A stretch of DNA of 64,000 nt from Oopsacas minuta (Eukaryota; Porifera; Hexactinellida; Lyssacinosida; Leucopsacidae): assembly GCA_024704765.1 (NCBI GenBank), contig JAKMXF010000311.1, forward strand, positions 70,735 to 134,734. The letters run 5' to 3'. The notes below the pieces were generated by a model that was not told the origin of the DNA, made no database searches, and saw only the letters and a list, made by a program, of their open reading frames with translations. Shown here in pieces: positions 21,745 through 30,374 of the stretch (positions are counted from its first letter, which is position 1; every line of letters begins with the position of its first letter). The translations under genes were made by a program, and so were the position numbers.

Positions 21745-23991
21745 CTAGAGAAAATCCACAAAATGACCAGGAGGCAATTTCTCTAACGATTTACTACTGA
21801 TTATATTAATGTTAATAGTCGTAGCGGGTGTATTTGGGGTTTCATCAACACAGGGATTGGAAGGAGTAAGTGGTGCCTGGATGGGGGTAGATGGAGTAGA
21901 TTGAAGGAATGGTGATGGTGGTACAGATAGGGTAGCAGGCTGTTGCTGTGTTATTTGAGGACCATATGAGAAAGCTGGGTAAACGACTGGACTAGGTGGT
22001 GAAAAATTGAATTGTTCAGGGAAACACTGTATCGTTGGAGATACGCTTGGCGTTTGGACAAAAGCTATAGGTTGATGAACTGGTATGTAGGAAGGAGATA
22101 CATTGGTTACAGGGAGGTAGGCAATAGGATGTGTTTGCAAAGGCTGTGGAGGTGCGTATGCTGAACTCAATGCAGGTGATGGTAAAACACCATATGAATA
22201 CTGTATGGATGCATCAGCACTATGACTACGCTCCCGGGTGTGTGCTACAGGTGGTTGTAACAGTTGACTCACCATGGGTTGCTGTACAGGAATTAGATTG
22301 TCAATTGAAACTGATTTTGATGGGGGATGAGTACTTGATATATCATATGCGGTATTTGTTGAGTTATGCTTTGGTGTCGGCGCTTTTACAGTTTCAGGTG
22401 TTACTTCAATGACTGGCATGCTAACTGATTGACAATACAAACTTTTCGCATCGTTAGCCTGTTGTTTAGCCTGTACTTCAGTGTACAGGGTTTGATCCTT
22501 GTGCGGTCTTAGCATTGGTATTTCGCTCAGAACGCTTTCCTCAAAACCACCTTCAAATGGCGATCCAATGCTCCTTCTTTGGAAAGCGAATTCTTGACGT
22601 TGTGGAAGGGCAATCTGCATTAGCTCTGGTAAGGGTTGATATGGCTGAGAACGGAAATTCTCTCTACGGGGAGGGATTGGAGGGGAAATTTCATGGGGGG
22701 CTGAGAATTTTCTAGAACGTCCAGAACAACACTTACGGTAACAAATACCACAACCACATACACATAAACATATAATAAGAATTGTCATAATAACTCCGCT
22801 TCCAGGAAATACGAGAAAGTAAAGGTAATTTGGAAATTCTAGAATAGGGAAAGCTGTCAGCACATTTGTAATTATCGAAGGAGTAGCAATTGTTTTAATT
22901 GGTGTCTGGGATGATGAGACTGTAGTGTTTGGATATATGGCAGGTGATGTTTGAGTAATTTCAACTTGTATGACAGTCAAATTGAGTATCAACATTGATG
23001 CTCTGAAATATCCATGTTGGATAGCACAGAAAAAACTGCCAGAATTATTGATTGTGAGTTTGTTAATCATTGGAAAAATACTCTGATCGTTTGAATTATA
23101 AAATACCATTTCAAAGATAGATGGTGGTGGAAATATAATTGTCAATACGAATTCTTGACAATATTCAGCCAAACTCAAAGACTCACCAACATTTTTAGAT
23201 ATATTTTTGTGTTGGAATACAGTGCCTGTGGTGGATATTATATATTCACTTTCACGGAAGAAAGAACCACTTACAGGGACGATTTGACATTGAAATTTTT
23301 CTTGTGTATTTGCAACCAAACCATTAGTAGTCAACGGTGGAGCGAAGTATAAATCTATGTCCGGCGTTTCAAAGGAAACTCTTGGAATATTCTCAATACA
23401 AACAGAATTCGTGTTACAAATGCATAAATAGTATCGGCTCTTTTCAATAGGGCATTTTATATTGAGATCTATACTATTCGGAGGTAATGTAATTGAAAAT
23501 ATCGCATCTAATACTTTAGGAATATACTCGATAACAATATTTCTAGTCGTATTGCAACCTCCAATATTACATGTGTATTCACCAGAAGATTGTGGATATA
23601 CTGATTCAACGTAAATCTCCCATCTATCAAAATCAATACGTTTTACATCCAAGCTAATAGGTTGAGTGACTGTAACGATTTTATCGATTTCTAAAGCAGT
23701 ATCATCAAATGGTAGAGAATATGAGTGTTCTATGTTATCGAATATAATGTCAAATGAATCGATAAGTTCACCAGCAGCTCCAATGCTTTGCAAATTCCTA
23801 AGAGATATCGTACAGAATATAGTCCTGCTGGATGGGTTTAATGGGTCATAATCTATATACTCCATTGACCAGGTGATTGTATATAAAGAGCATTGTAGGA
23901 GAGAATATGATCGGGGAATTTGGACAAGTAAAATGATGGTTATAATAACCTGTAGTGATGCTGTAAGTTGTAAGAGATTGGGTTGCTTCAT
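21745..23991 (-). CDS. Ig-domain single-pass receptor with Pro-rich tail
   Basis: The open frame extends upstream to 24102 but begins there with TTG; the ATG at 23991 gives 748 residues opening with a signal peptide (LLQLTASLQVIITIILL...SYS). The ectodomain has at least two Ig-like folds, shown by Cys followed by the F-strand motif (SGEYTCNI and NNSGSFFCAI), with a Cys-rich segment between them. One membrane helix lies at about 388-415 (GVIMTILIICLCVCGCGICY), followed by juxtamembrane cysteines suited to palmitoylation. The roughly 330-residue cytoplasmic tail is rich in Pro, Gln and Ser, with an SH3-type PPIPPRR and one tyrosine motif TLYTEV that fits the TxYxxV switch motif of vertebrate immune receptors. 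It could signal or adhere; ligand and family are unknown. No intron is evident. Confidence 0.8.
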   Translation of the reverse strand: MKQPNLLQLTASLQVIITIILLVQIPRSYSLLQCSLYTITWSMEYIDYDPLNPSSRTIFCTISLRNLQSIGAAGELIDSFDIIFDNIEHSYSLPFDDTALEIDKIVTVTQPISLDVKRIDFDRWEIYVESVYPQSSGEYTCNIGGCNTTRNIVIEYIPKVLDAIFSITLPPNSIDLNIKCPIEKSRYYLCICNTNSVCIENIPRVSFETPDIDLYFAPPLTTNGLVANTQEKFQCQIVPVSGSFFRESEYIISTTGTVFQHKNISKNVGESLSLAEYCQEFVLTIIFPPPSIFEMVFYNSNDQSIFPMINKLTINNSGSFFCAIQHGYFRASMLILNLTVIQVEITQTSPAIYPNTTVSSSQTPIKTIATPSIITNVLTAFPILEFPNYLYFLVFPGSGVIMTILIICLCVCGCGICYRKCCSGRSRKFSAPHEISPPIPPRRENFRSQPYQPLPELMQIALPQRQEFAFQRRSIGSPFEGGFEESVLSEIPMLRPHKDQTLYTEVQAKQQANDAKSLYCQSVSMPVIEVTPETVKAPTPKHNSTNTAYDISSTHPPSKSVSIDNLIPVQQPMVSQLLQPPVAHTRERSHSADASIQYSYGVLPSPALSSAYAPPQPLQTHPIAYLPVTNVSPSYIPVHQPIAFVQTPSVSPTIQCFPEQFNFSPPSPVVYPAFSYGPQITQQQPATLSVPPSPFLQSTPSTPIQAPLTPSNPCVDETPNTPATTININIISSKSLEKLPPGHFVDFL

Positions 23992-24161
23992 GATTGTTCC
24001 TAAGGGGAGGATTCTAAAATATACAAAAATAGAATATACGTCAATGTTTTCAAATGTTGGATAAAAATCGCTATCACAGAGATAACTTCGGCTTAGAAGC
24101 AATTATACGAGAAGATGCCTGATGCAAAAATAGCTCATTATCTCCCGAGTTTAATAGTCAG

Positions 24162-24472
24162 GGTTGCCATTGTGGGAACGGATTTCCAATTCCCATTGTC
24201 GATAGGGTATTCCTATGGTGTTTTCTTAAAGGATTCCCACAGGACCTGCCCACGAATTCTATAAGGAGCAATGTTATGGTAATTAATTACTACAAGGCAT
24301 AGACTCCTTTAAAGGAGTCTATGTACAAGGGAAGGGAAAGCATGCAACTGAATTACAGTGAAAGGGTTCATTCATCTCATGAGAATTCGCAGAGCTTAGT
24401 GAGTGTGGATTCATGGCAATTCACATAGAAAGAAAATCATTCCCATCCCCACGACAACCCTGACTATAGTAG
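24162..24472. repeat. Foldback element with perfect central palindrome
   Basis: The ends AGTCAGGGTTG and CAACCCTGACT are inverted, and the centre 24298-24323 is a perfect 26-bp palindrome (arms CATAGACTCCTTT). The two symmetries share a midpoint within a few bases, so the whole 310 bp is one worn foldback MITE. It lies between the Ig receptor and POGLUT1 genes. Confidence 0.6.
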
Positions 24473-24557
24473 GTTATTTCCAAATAAGGAAAAATAAAAA
24501 TTACGCATAGATAGTCGAGTTAAGCGAAACTGGATCTCGGATAAATTTAATACTAAA

Positions 24558-25682
24558 TTAAGTGATTAAAATAAGACCATCATCTCTAACAACACTCCAG
24601 GTAATCAACTCAGAATAAGCGAGTATGATTCTTCGCCAATAATTTGTGACATCTTCCATCTTTAAGTGTTCTTCAATAAATTTCTTTCCATTTCTAGCGA
24701 TAATCTCAACAATCTCATCATTTTCTTGTAGAAATTTTAATAAATCTTCTACTTCTTCGAGTGACGTAGAAACTGGTATATAATGAAACCATGGTATAAG
24801 CTCTGGATAGAAAAACTCAATCCAATCCTCACCAACATGTAACACTAGAGATTCACATAAGAATAAATGACGTAATCTAAAGCTAGCGGCTACGCCACGA
24901 AAATTAAACAAATATTTATATGGACAGTGTTGCTCAAATGTGACAATTTCCGCAGGATCCAATCCCAAAGTATCTTTAGAGGATTTCCAAGCTTGATTTT
25001 TAGTATAACGAGCTTCGATTAAGTGTGGCTTTTCGCGAGATAACATAATCAACGGATCCCTCTCAGATGAAGTTCGCGAACCCCTGAAAAACCCAACATT
25101 CTTCTTATCAGCCCATGGAGTTCTGAAAGCACTTTCTCTAATGCTTCCAATTTTCAAATCCCATCTACCTAATCCTGAAGGCTCTGTTTGTATAGATGGT
25201 CCTCCTGCCCAGAACGACCATGCAGGGTATAATATATCAATTTCTCTATTAGATTTGCTGAAGGAGAATAAAGGAATTGGCTCGCTATATTTAGAAACTT
25301 TCGGATGATCATGAACATTTAATACAAACTCCGTGTTCGGTAAATCACGAGCGAATAGTTTGAGAAAATATTCAATTCCTGTACATCTTGAAGGGAATAA
25401 ACATAATTCTTGTCTGTAAATTTTTCCGTTTATTATTTGATAGTGAATACCGTGTTTATATGTCGCCTGAAAACTTTCATAGTCAATTCTACCTTTTTGA
25501 CGCCATATTAAGAAATCGTGCTCCAATTGGCCCTGAAAACAGTTGTCATTACAATCAGAAGAATTTTGTAATTGTCTAATCTCTCTTAGCCATGTGTAGG
25601 GATGGTATACAAAATTTTGAAACGAAAAATCAATTATTTCAATAAGTGTACACAAAATAATTAGTAAAGCTCTCTGCTTCAT
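24558..25682 (-). CDS. POGLUT1: Protein O-glucosyltransferase 1 (Rumi), GT90
   Basis: 374 residues in one exon, close to the family's length of about 390. Family role: transfers glucose (or xylose) from UDP-sugar to Ser in EGF-like repeats of Notch and other secreted proteins in the endoplasmic reticulum. An N-terminal hydrophobic signal (residues 1-20) is followed by the CAP10/GT90 domain: NVHDHP (about 122-127, with the catalytic-type Asp), YPAWSFWAGGP, FFRGSRTSSERDPL, and the donor-site block KYLFNFRGVAASFRLRHLFL. Paired N-terminal cysteines (C44, C48, C94, C100) match the family. The C-terminus ends GLILIT; the KDEL-like retrieval signal usual in POGLUT1 is absent. Presence of the gene implies EGF-repeat substrates such as Notch. 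Confidence 0.94.
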   Translation of the reverse strand: MKQRALLIILCTLIEIIDFSFQNFVYHPYTWLREIRQLQNSSDCNDNCFQGQLEHDFLIWRQKGRIDYESFQATYKHGIHYQIINGKIYRQELCLFPSRCTGIEYFLKLFARDLPNTEFVLNVHDHPKVSKYSEPIPLFSFSKSNREIDILYPAWSFWAGGPSIQTEPSGLGRWDLKIGSIRESAFRTPWADKKNVGFFRGSRTSSERDPLIMLSREKPHLIEARYTKNQAWKSSKDTLGLDPAEIVTFEQHCPYKYLFNFRGVAASFRLRHLFLCESLVLHVGEDWIEFFYPELIPWFHYIPVSTSLEEVEDLLKFLQENDEIVEIIARNGKKFIEEHLKMEDVTNYWRRIILAYSELITWSVVRDDGLILIT

Positions 25683-26205
25683 ATTGTGTAATTTATCTAA
25701 TTATAGAAAGAGACAGTCATCATCGAGTTTGCCTTATGCAAATTTAATATTGCATGAATTTTACTTGCTAAACGCGAATTTGCTATCATGATAACAATCT
25801 CCCATACAAATTTCAGTCAACGTCCACGATAAATGTTGCTAATAGGCAAACTCAACTGTATATAGTAAAACAAACATAAGTGCGGATTCTTGGGTCTTTA
25901 GCCAGCCTCTGGTGAGTCCATAGAGTTCAAATGTGAGAAAATCACAAAAATTCTGTATATGGTAGTGTAGTTCACTTACGAACTGATCTTCTTATACGGA
26001 TAGTGAGTATATTCAAAATTGTATGTAAATGAACTGTATTAGTATATAACATAGACAACAGAATGAAAAATGAAAAGTCTGGAAACAGGGTAAATATAAT
26101 TATAATAATACCTATGACTGGAAGCAATTTGACTCAAAACAAAAGAGACAATTTTTAAGATAACCACATATAATAATTCATAAAATCAGATATATTCACC
26201 CTTTC
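25683..26205. other. Short intergenic region
   Basis: Spacer between POGLUT1 (5' end) and CHMP2A (3' end). AT-rich; no feature recognised. Confidence 0.4.
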
Positions 26206-27583
26206 TCAGTTGTCTCCCTTTCTGAGGTTGTCAAGGCGTGCCTGGAGATCTGCATCAATGTCATCAGAAGGTCCATCTGCCGCTCCAGTCGATCCACCAC
26301 CGCTAGCACCTCCACCACTACCACCTGTACTCCCATTAGCCGTCGCTGCTGTCTTTGAGGCAATCTTACCCTTCCCACCTTCTGCCTGCCCAGGTAGGTA
26401 TTGAGCTAATTCTTCAGTCAGCTCTAGGCCGAGTTCATCGAACACTTGTGCTACGATCTGGTCTGATTCCTCGTCATCATCAGCGTCACCTAGAATTGTA
26501 TACAAACCAATGAAAATATAGTAATAGAATTGAGAATAATTTTAAGCGAAGTAATGCCTAGCCAGGACTTATGCTAAAAATGTATCAGTGTTGCAAGATG
26601 ATGAACAATGTTCATAGATTTGGCTTATGGCATAAACTTTGACTTAGGGCAAGATCTTAGCATGAACGTTTGACTTTTGGCATAATGGTAAAATAAATTT
26701 TAGTCTCTTCAAGAGTCTGCTATGAACTTTCAGGTCAATGTCGTGAACATAGCATGAACTTTGTGAGGACCTAGCTGGCAACACTGAGCCATTTATTGTC
26801 TCTGGCATGTTAGTATAAATGCTCTCCCACATTGACGAACTAAACTCATGAGCCAGTGTGGCAAAGATGACATCATGCCCACTCGCCCTACACTTTGTAT
26901 TATGGTAGAGTAAAATCTGTGTGAGCACGTGGCCACCCAAAATGACCCTAGTTGCGCCTATGTTTACACTATGTCAGGTTTCCATATTATTTCCTCTGGA
27001 AGTGTCACAACCTTTGAGCTACCCAGCACAAACTTTCCCATGGCGACTCAAACCTAGATATTTAGCATGTTTACATATGCAACCCAGATCTATATAAATC
27101 ACGCATTCTACACCCTGTGCATGATATAAACTCACCAATTACATCGTCAACAGCATCATTCATTACTTCCTCCTTCATGTCCATGATCTCGGATTGCTTC
27201 TCAAACTCCATCATGATTTTCTGAATCTGAGGCAGATTCATTTTATTGTTCATTCTCTTCATAGCCCTTGTTACACCTTTCATTGCATTTGCCATTGAAG
27301 CCTGCGATTTTAGAGTTTGGACTTTCAAAGAGATAGCTTGTATATTCGCACGCATTATAATGAATTTTTTAATGTAGTTCCTTGTACGTACTAAATCCTT
27401 TGCCATGATTTTAACAGCATCCATTTGTCCAGCTTTAGCCATTTTCTTTATGTCAAGGATTAATTTCTTCTCTTGCTGCTCCAATTTAGATCTTTCTCTA
27501 TCAAGTTCTCGCATAGCCCGGGTCAAGGCACGTTGATTCTTCCTCAACATCTCTTCTGGAGTTGTACGACTGAAAAATGCCAT
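26206..27583 (-). CDS. CHMP2A: CHMP2A, ESCRT-III subunit
   Basis: Two exons, 27583-27136 and 26489-26206, joined in phase 1 (donor TTG|GTGAGT, acceptor TTCTAG|GTGAC), 243 residues against about 222 in human. Family role: a filament-forming ESCRT-III protein that, with CHMP3 and VPS4, cuts membrane necks in endosome sorting, cytokinesis and virus budding. The start MAFFSRTTPEEMLRKNQRAL is typical; the basic helices alpha1-alpha2 (DRERSKLEQQEKKL...KKMAKAGQ) and the AMKGVTRAM region follow. The C-terminus carries the MIT-interacting motif DLQARLDNLRK. The extra length is a Gly/Ser/Ala linker (about 190-220) before that motif. The 646-bp intron (26490-27135) has no supported gene. Confidence 0.95.
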
Positions 27584-27589
27584 TTCTCA

Positions 27590-28568
27590 CGCGTTTAGTA
27601 CAAATTAATGAATACTGTTTTGAACAAAGTTGTATATAAATAGACAAAATCGCTTTATCATTAGTTTGTTCTATAATTATAATTAGCACATGGTTATTAT
27701 CCAAGAAATATTATGTTAGTCAAAATAATACGTAAACTTGATATATACGTACATTTCAACAAATCAGTCGAAAACACGATTATGAAACAATAACAAGAAG
27801 ACCGAATCATACGTATATGTGCAGGATTTCCTTATAAGTGGTGACCAAATGCGTTGTATGAAATTTAGTTACCAAAAATAGTAACAAAGTGAATTGAAAC
27901 AGAATAAAGTTGTAAAGTGCATTATGTAGAGAAAATTTGTAATGTTAGATGGTTTATGCATACAAGCTATTCTGAGTGAAACCATTATTGACCATAGAAA
28001 TGACTACCTCATTGTAATAGATGGTTAAAAACCATGTAGTAATTACGTAGGCTTTTAGCCATCTCAGTGTAGCACTGCAGCTCGTACAGTGGAACCTGCA
28101 CAATCCGACACCAGTTTGGACATAGTCTCGGATTAGCAAATTGTCGTGTTTTACAGAAGTTGAATTATGCAAGTTCCACTTTATAACCGAAGGCGGAAAA
28201 ATTTTAATTCTCAGATTGGAACAATACTACAACGGAAATCAGTGCATTTCAAAGAAATTTCCGAAATTTTGACTGCTAAATTCGGTTAAAATACGCTGCG
28301 TTGGAAAGAACCAATTGTGAATCACCTAGTGACTATCTGGCTATTAATTGGAAGACGCAAAATAGTAAAAACTTGAGAAAAAAGTGAAAATGTTAATCAA
28401 TCTTGCACAATAATTGAAAATTATTTACAGGATGATGTCACCAAGTATAGAAAATTATGAAAAATATAAAAATGTAATTATCAAATCAAATTACAAAATA
28501 TTCAGAAAGCGGAAAAGTCCTGGAGAATTATCCAGAATAATACCAAATCCATTTTTGAGGGGAACTAA
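27590..28568. other. Intergenic region upstream of CHMP2A
   Basis: Holds the CHMP2A promoter region and the pogo-like MITE at 28087-28181; the short ORFs do not look real. Confidence 0.4.
28087..28181. repeat. pogo/Tigger-like MITE, copy 3
   Basis: Starts CAGTGGAACCTGCACAATCC and ends GAATTATGCAAGTTCCACT; internally shortened relative to the copies at 97 and 1972. Confidence 0.6.
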
Positions 28569-29831
28569 TTATAAATATGGGTGTGCGAAGAAAAAATGTT
28601 TCGTCAGAGTACTCTCAGAAGGTGGTACCTGAACTCCATCAATATTTAGTTTACCCATTGACTTTGTTGACAACTCTTCTACTCTTCGACGAAATTCTAG
28701 TTCAAAATCGCCAAATTTTTTACGTCTCATTTCAGGATCATCGAGGGTTTGACATAAAGTTTGCAGAAATATGGTACCAGTAGATTCCCGAAACGCGGCG
28801 TTACCATCTGTAGTTGCGTAGAAGCGCAAAATATCCTTTGGAATCTTCGACAGTTGGGAAGCACCCCCTTTTGTTCCTAGACCATCTGTATCAACCATTA
28901 GATGTTCCAAATCGGCAGTATTATCACTGATACCTCCTTGCCCGCGACAATTCTGGAAGAAAAATAGCTTTGGTCTACCAGCAAGGCACTCACAATACTC
29001 ATCTTGAAAGTCCAAAATTAAAGAATCACGACTTCTTTTACCACCACATCCAAATTTAACATTTTTCTCGTCACCATGTGATGAAAATATGAATATCAAA
29101 GAATCTGATTTTAATTCGTCAATCAGTATTTTCATTTTTCCTACCCATATTTCGTAATCTTCAGCACTTACATTATCACAATCTTTAACCTCATAATTCA
29201 GGCTTGTAAAAACCTTTCTCAGAGGTATAACGTCTTCTGATGCGTATTCACGGTATATATTCACTATCAAGCATACACCACGTTTCCCAGTTGTATTTAT
29301 ATGGTAACAATCTGTTATGTCGAGTGTATGCTGTTGAGGTTCTCCAGAGTAATATTTACGTGGAGCCTGTGAACTATCTGATGAGCGTTGCTGTACTGAA
29401 TCATCGAGAATATAGACATCAGGTTTGGGAATATTCTCAAAAGGATTGGATAGGGATATTTTTGGAAGTATTATGCAATCTATATTATTGTTCAGCTCTT
29501 GAATATCATCTAATCGAGATGTAAGCTCTCCATATGTTCTTTTATTGTTATTGATAATTTCACCAAAAAACAATACAATTTTCCCAACACTAGTTTGCAA
29601 TTTTGTTTCATCAAATAGAAGTAATTCCTCTAATAATTCAAAATACGCGAGTTCATCTCCACAGTTTTGGAATGATTTAGTATATCCGATTTTCAATTTT
29701 TCTTTTAAGGTACTTTGAGTGTCTTTCTTTAAGGTTATAAAGCGATTTCCAAATTCTTCAGAATCGATTAATTCATAAATAGCCTTTCTGTATAAAAGAA
29801 GTTTGTACACCTGTTCTTCGTTAAGGGGCAT
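28569..29831 (-). CDS. Caspase with N-terminal death-fold-like region
   Basis: Single-exon caspase, 420 residues from the ATG at 29831 (the open frame extends two codons further but only to a TTG). Caspases cleave after Asp and drive apoptosis or related signalling. The p20 part (about 165-310) has the pocket Arg (R194 in IYREYA), catalytic His252 in SSHGDE and Cys295 in QNCRG, where the common A is N. The p10 part (about 330-420) has RFYATTDGNAAFRESTGTIFLQTL, matching the substrate-groove segment. DTDG near 315 is a likely interdomain processing site. Residues 1-120 are helical (VYKLLLYRKAIYELI, ELLEELLLFDETKL) and could be a divergent CARD or DED, as in initiator caspases, but that is inference. 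It differs from the caspase-propeller protein in lacking introns and any C-terminal domain. Confidence 0.9.
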   Translation of the reverse strand: MPLNEEQVYKLLLYRKAIYELIDSEEFGNRFITLKKDTQSTLKEKLKIGYTKSFQNCGDELAYFELLEELLLFDETKLQTSVGKIVLFFGEIINNNKRTYGELTSRLDDIQELNNNIDCIILPKISLSNPFENIPKPDVYILDDSVQQRSSDSSQAPRKYYSGEPQQHTLDITDCYHINTTGKRGVCLIVNIYREYASEDVIPLRKVFTSLNYEVKDCDNVSAEDYEIWVGKMKILIDELKSDSLIFIFSSHGDEKNVKFGCGGKRSRDSLILDFQDEYCECLAGRPKLFFFQNCRGQGGISDNTADLEHLMVDTDGLGTKGGASQLSKIPKDILRFYATTDGNAAFRESTGTIFLQTLCQTLDDPEMRRKKFGDFELEFRRRVEELSTKSMGKLNIDGVQVPPSESTLTKHFFFAHPYL

Positions 29832-29964
29832 ACCCAAATGTCACCTAGTAGCAAATTAAATAATATTCAAAACTAAGGTATTTTAATAGTGTCTGATTTT
29901 CCAGAAATTGAGTTACCAAAAGCATATGTATATGGGTCACAAACCCACAATACTGTAGTCTATT

Positions 29965-30140
29965 TCTGACCAATTAACCCAAAATCGATTGCATAAGCTT
30001 ATTACTTCGATATTGGCGGAGTTCGATATAACCGAAAAATAACGTAACTTTGAAAGTTTGGGGCATATTTGTGCAATATTAAATTTCGAAAAAAGAAGCT
30101 ATTTAGATATATCCGTGCTCGATATCATGGCAGTTGAGCG
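29965..30140. repeat. pogo-like MITE remnant
   Basis: TCGATATTGGCGGAGTTCGATATAAC-like motifs near 30018-30043 and an inverted end near 30118-30140 (TCGATATCATGGCAGTTGA) resemble the ends of the 3320-3418 element. The rest of 29838-30374 shows nothing. Confidence 0.35.
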
Positions 30141-30374
30141 TATATGCAAATTCTTAACGTATGGCCAATTTTAATATTGGTCAAGCTAGTACTCACAGAA
30201 TCACGTGTACGAACGTCGCACAAGTGGAATTTTCTCTTAGGGTATAATTGTATAGGTTTATATAAAGATTAGATGCATAATGTTGAATTAACACAATAAT
30301 AAGAGAAGATTATAAGAGATTGGGTTACAAGTTCAATCGAGTTGTTCACATAATTCGTGATACATGTATTGTGT

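Noticed and set aside
24003-24102. N-terminal extension of the Ig receptor frame
   Set aside because: Opens with TTG and lies before a good signal peptide starting at the ATG at 23991.
26644-26940. 98-residue minus-strand ORF inside the CHMP2A intron
   Set aside because: Opens within an intron of a well-supported gene, has no domain and no homology within the window; its plus-strand DNA looks like a decayed repeat.
28414-28632. 72-residue plus-strand ORF
   Set aside because: Overlaps the 3' end of the second caspase on the opposite strand, has biased Lys/Tyr content typical of AT-rich noise, and matches no family.
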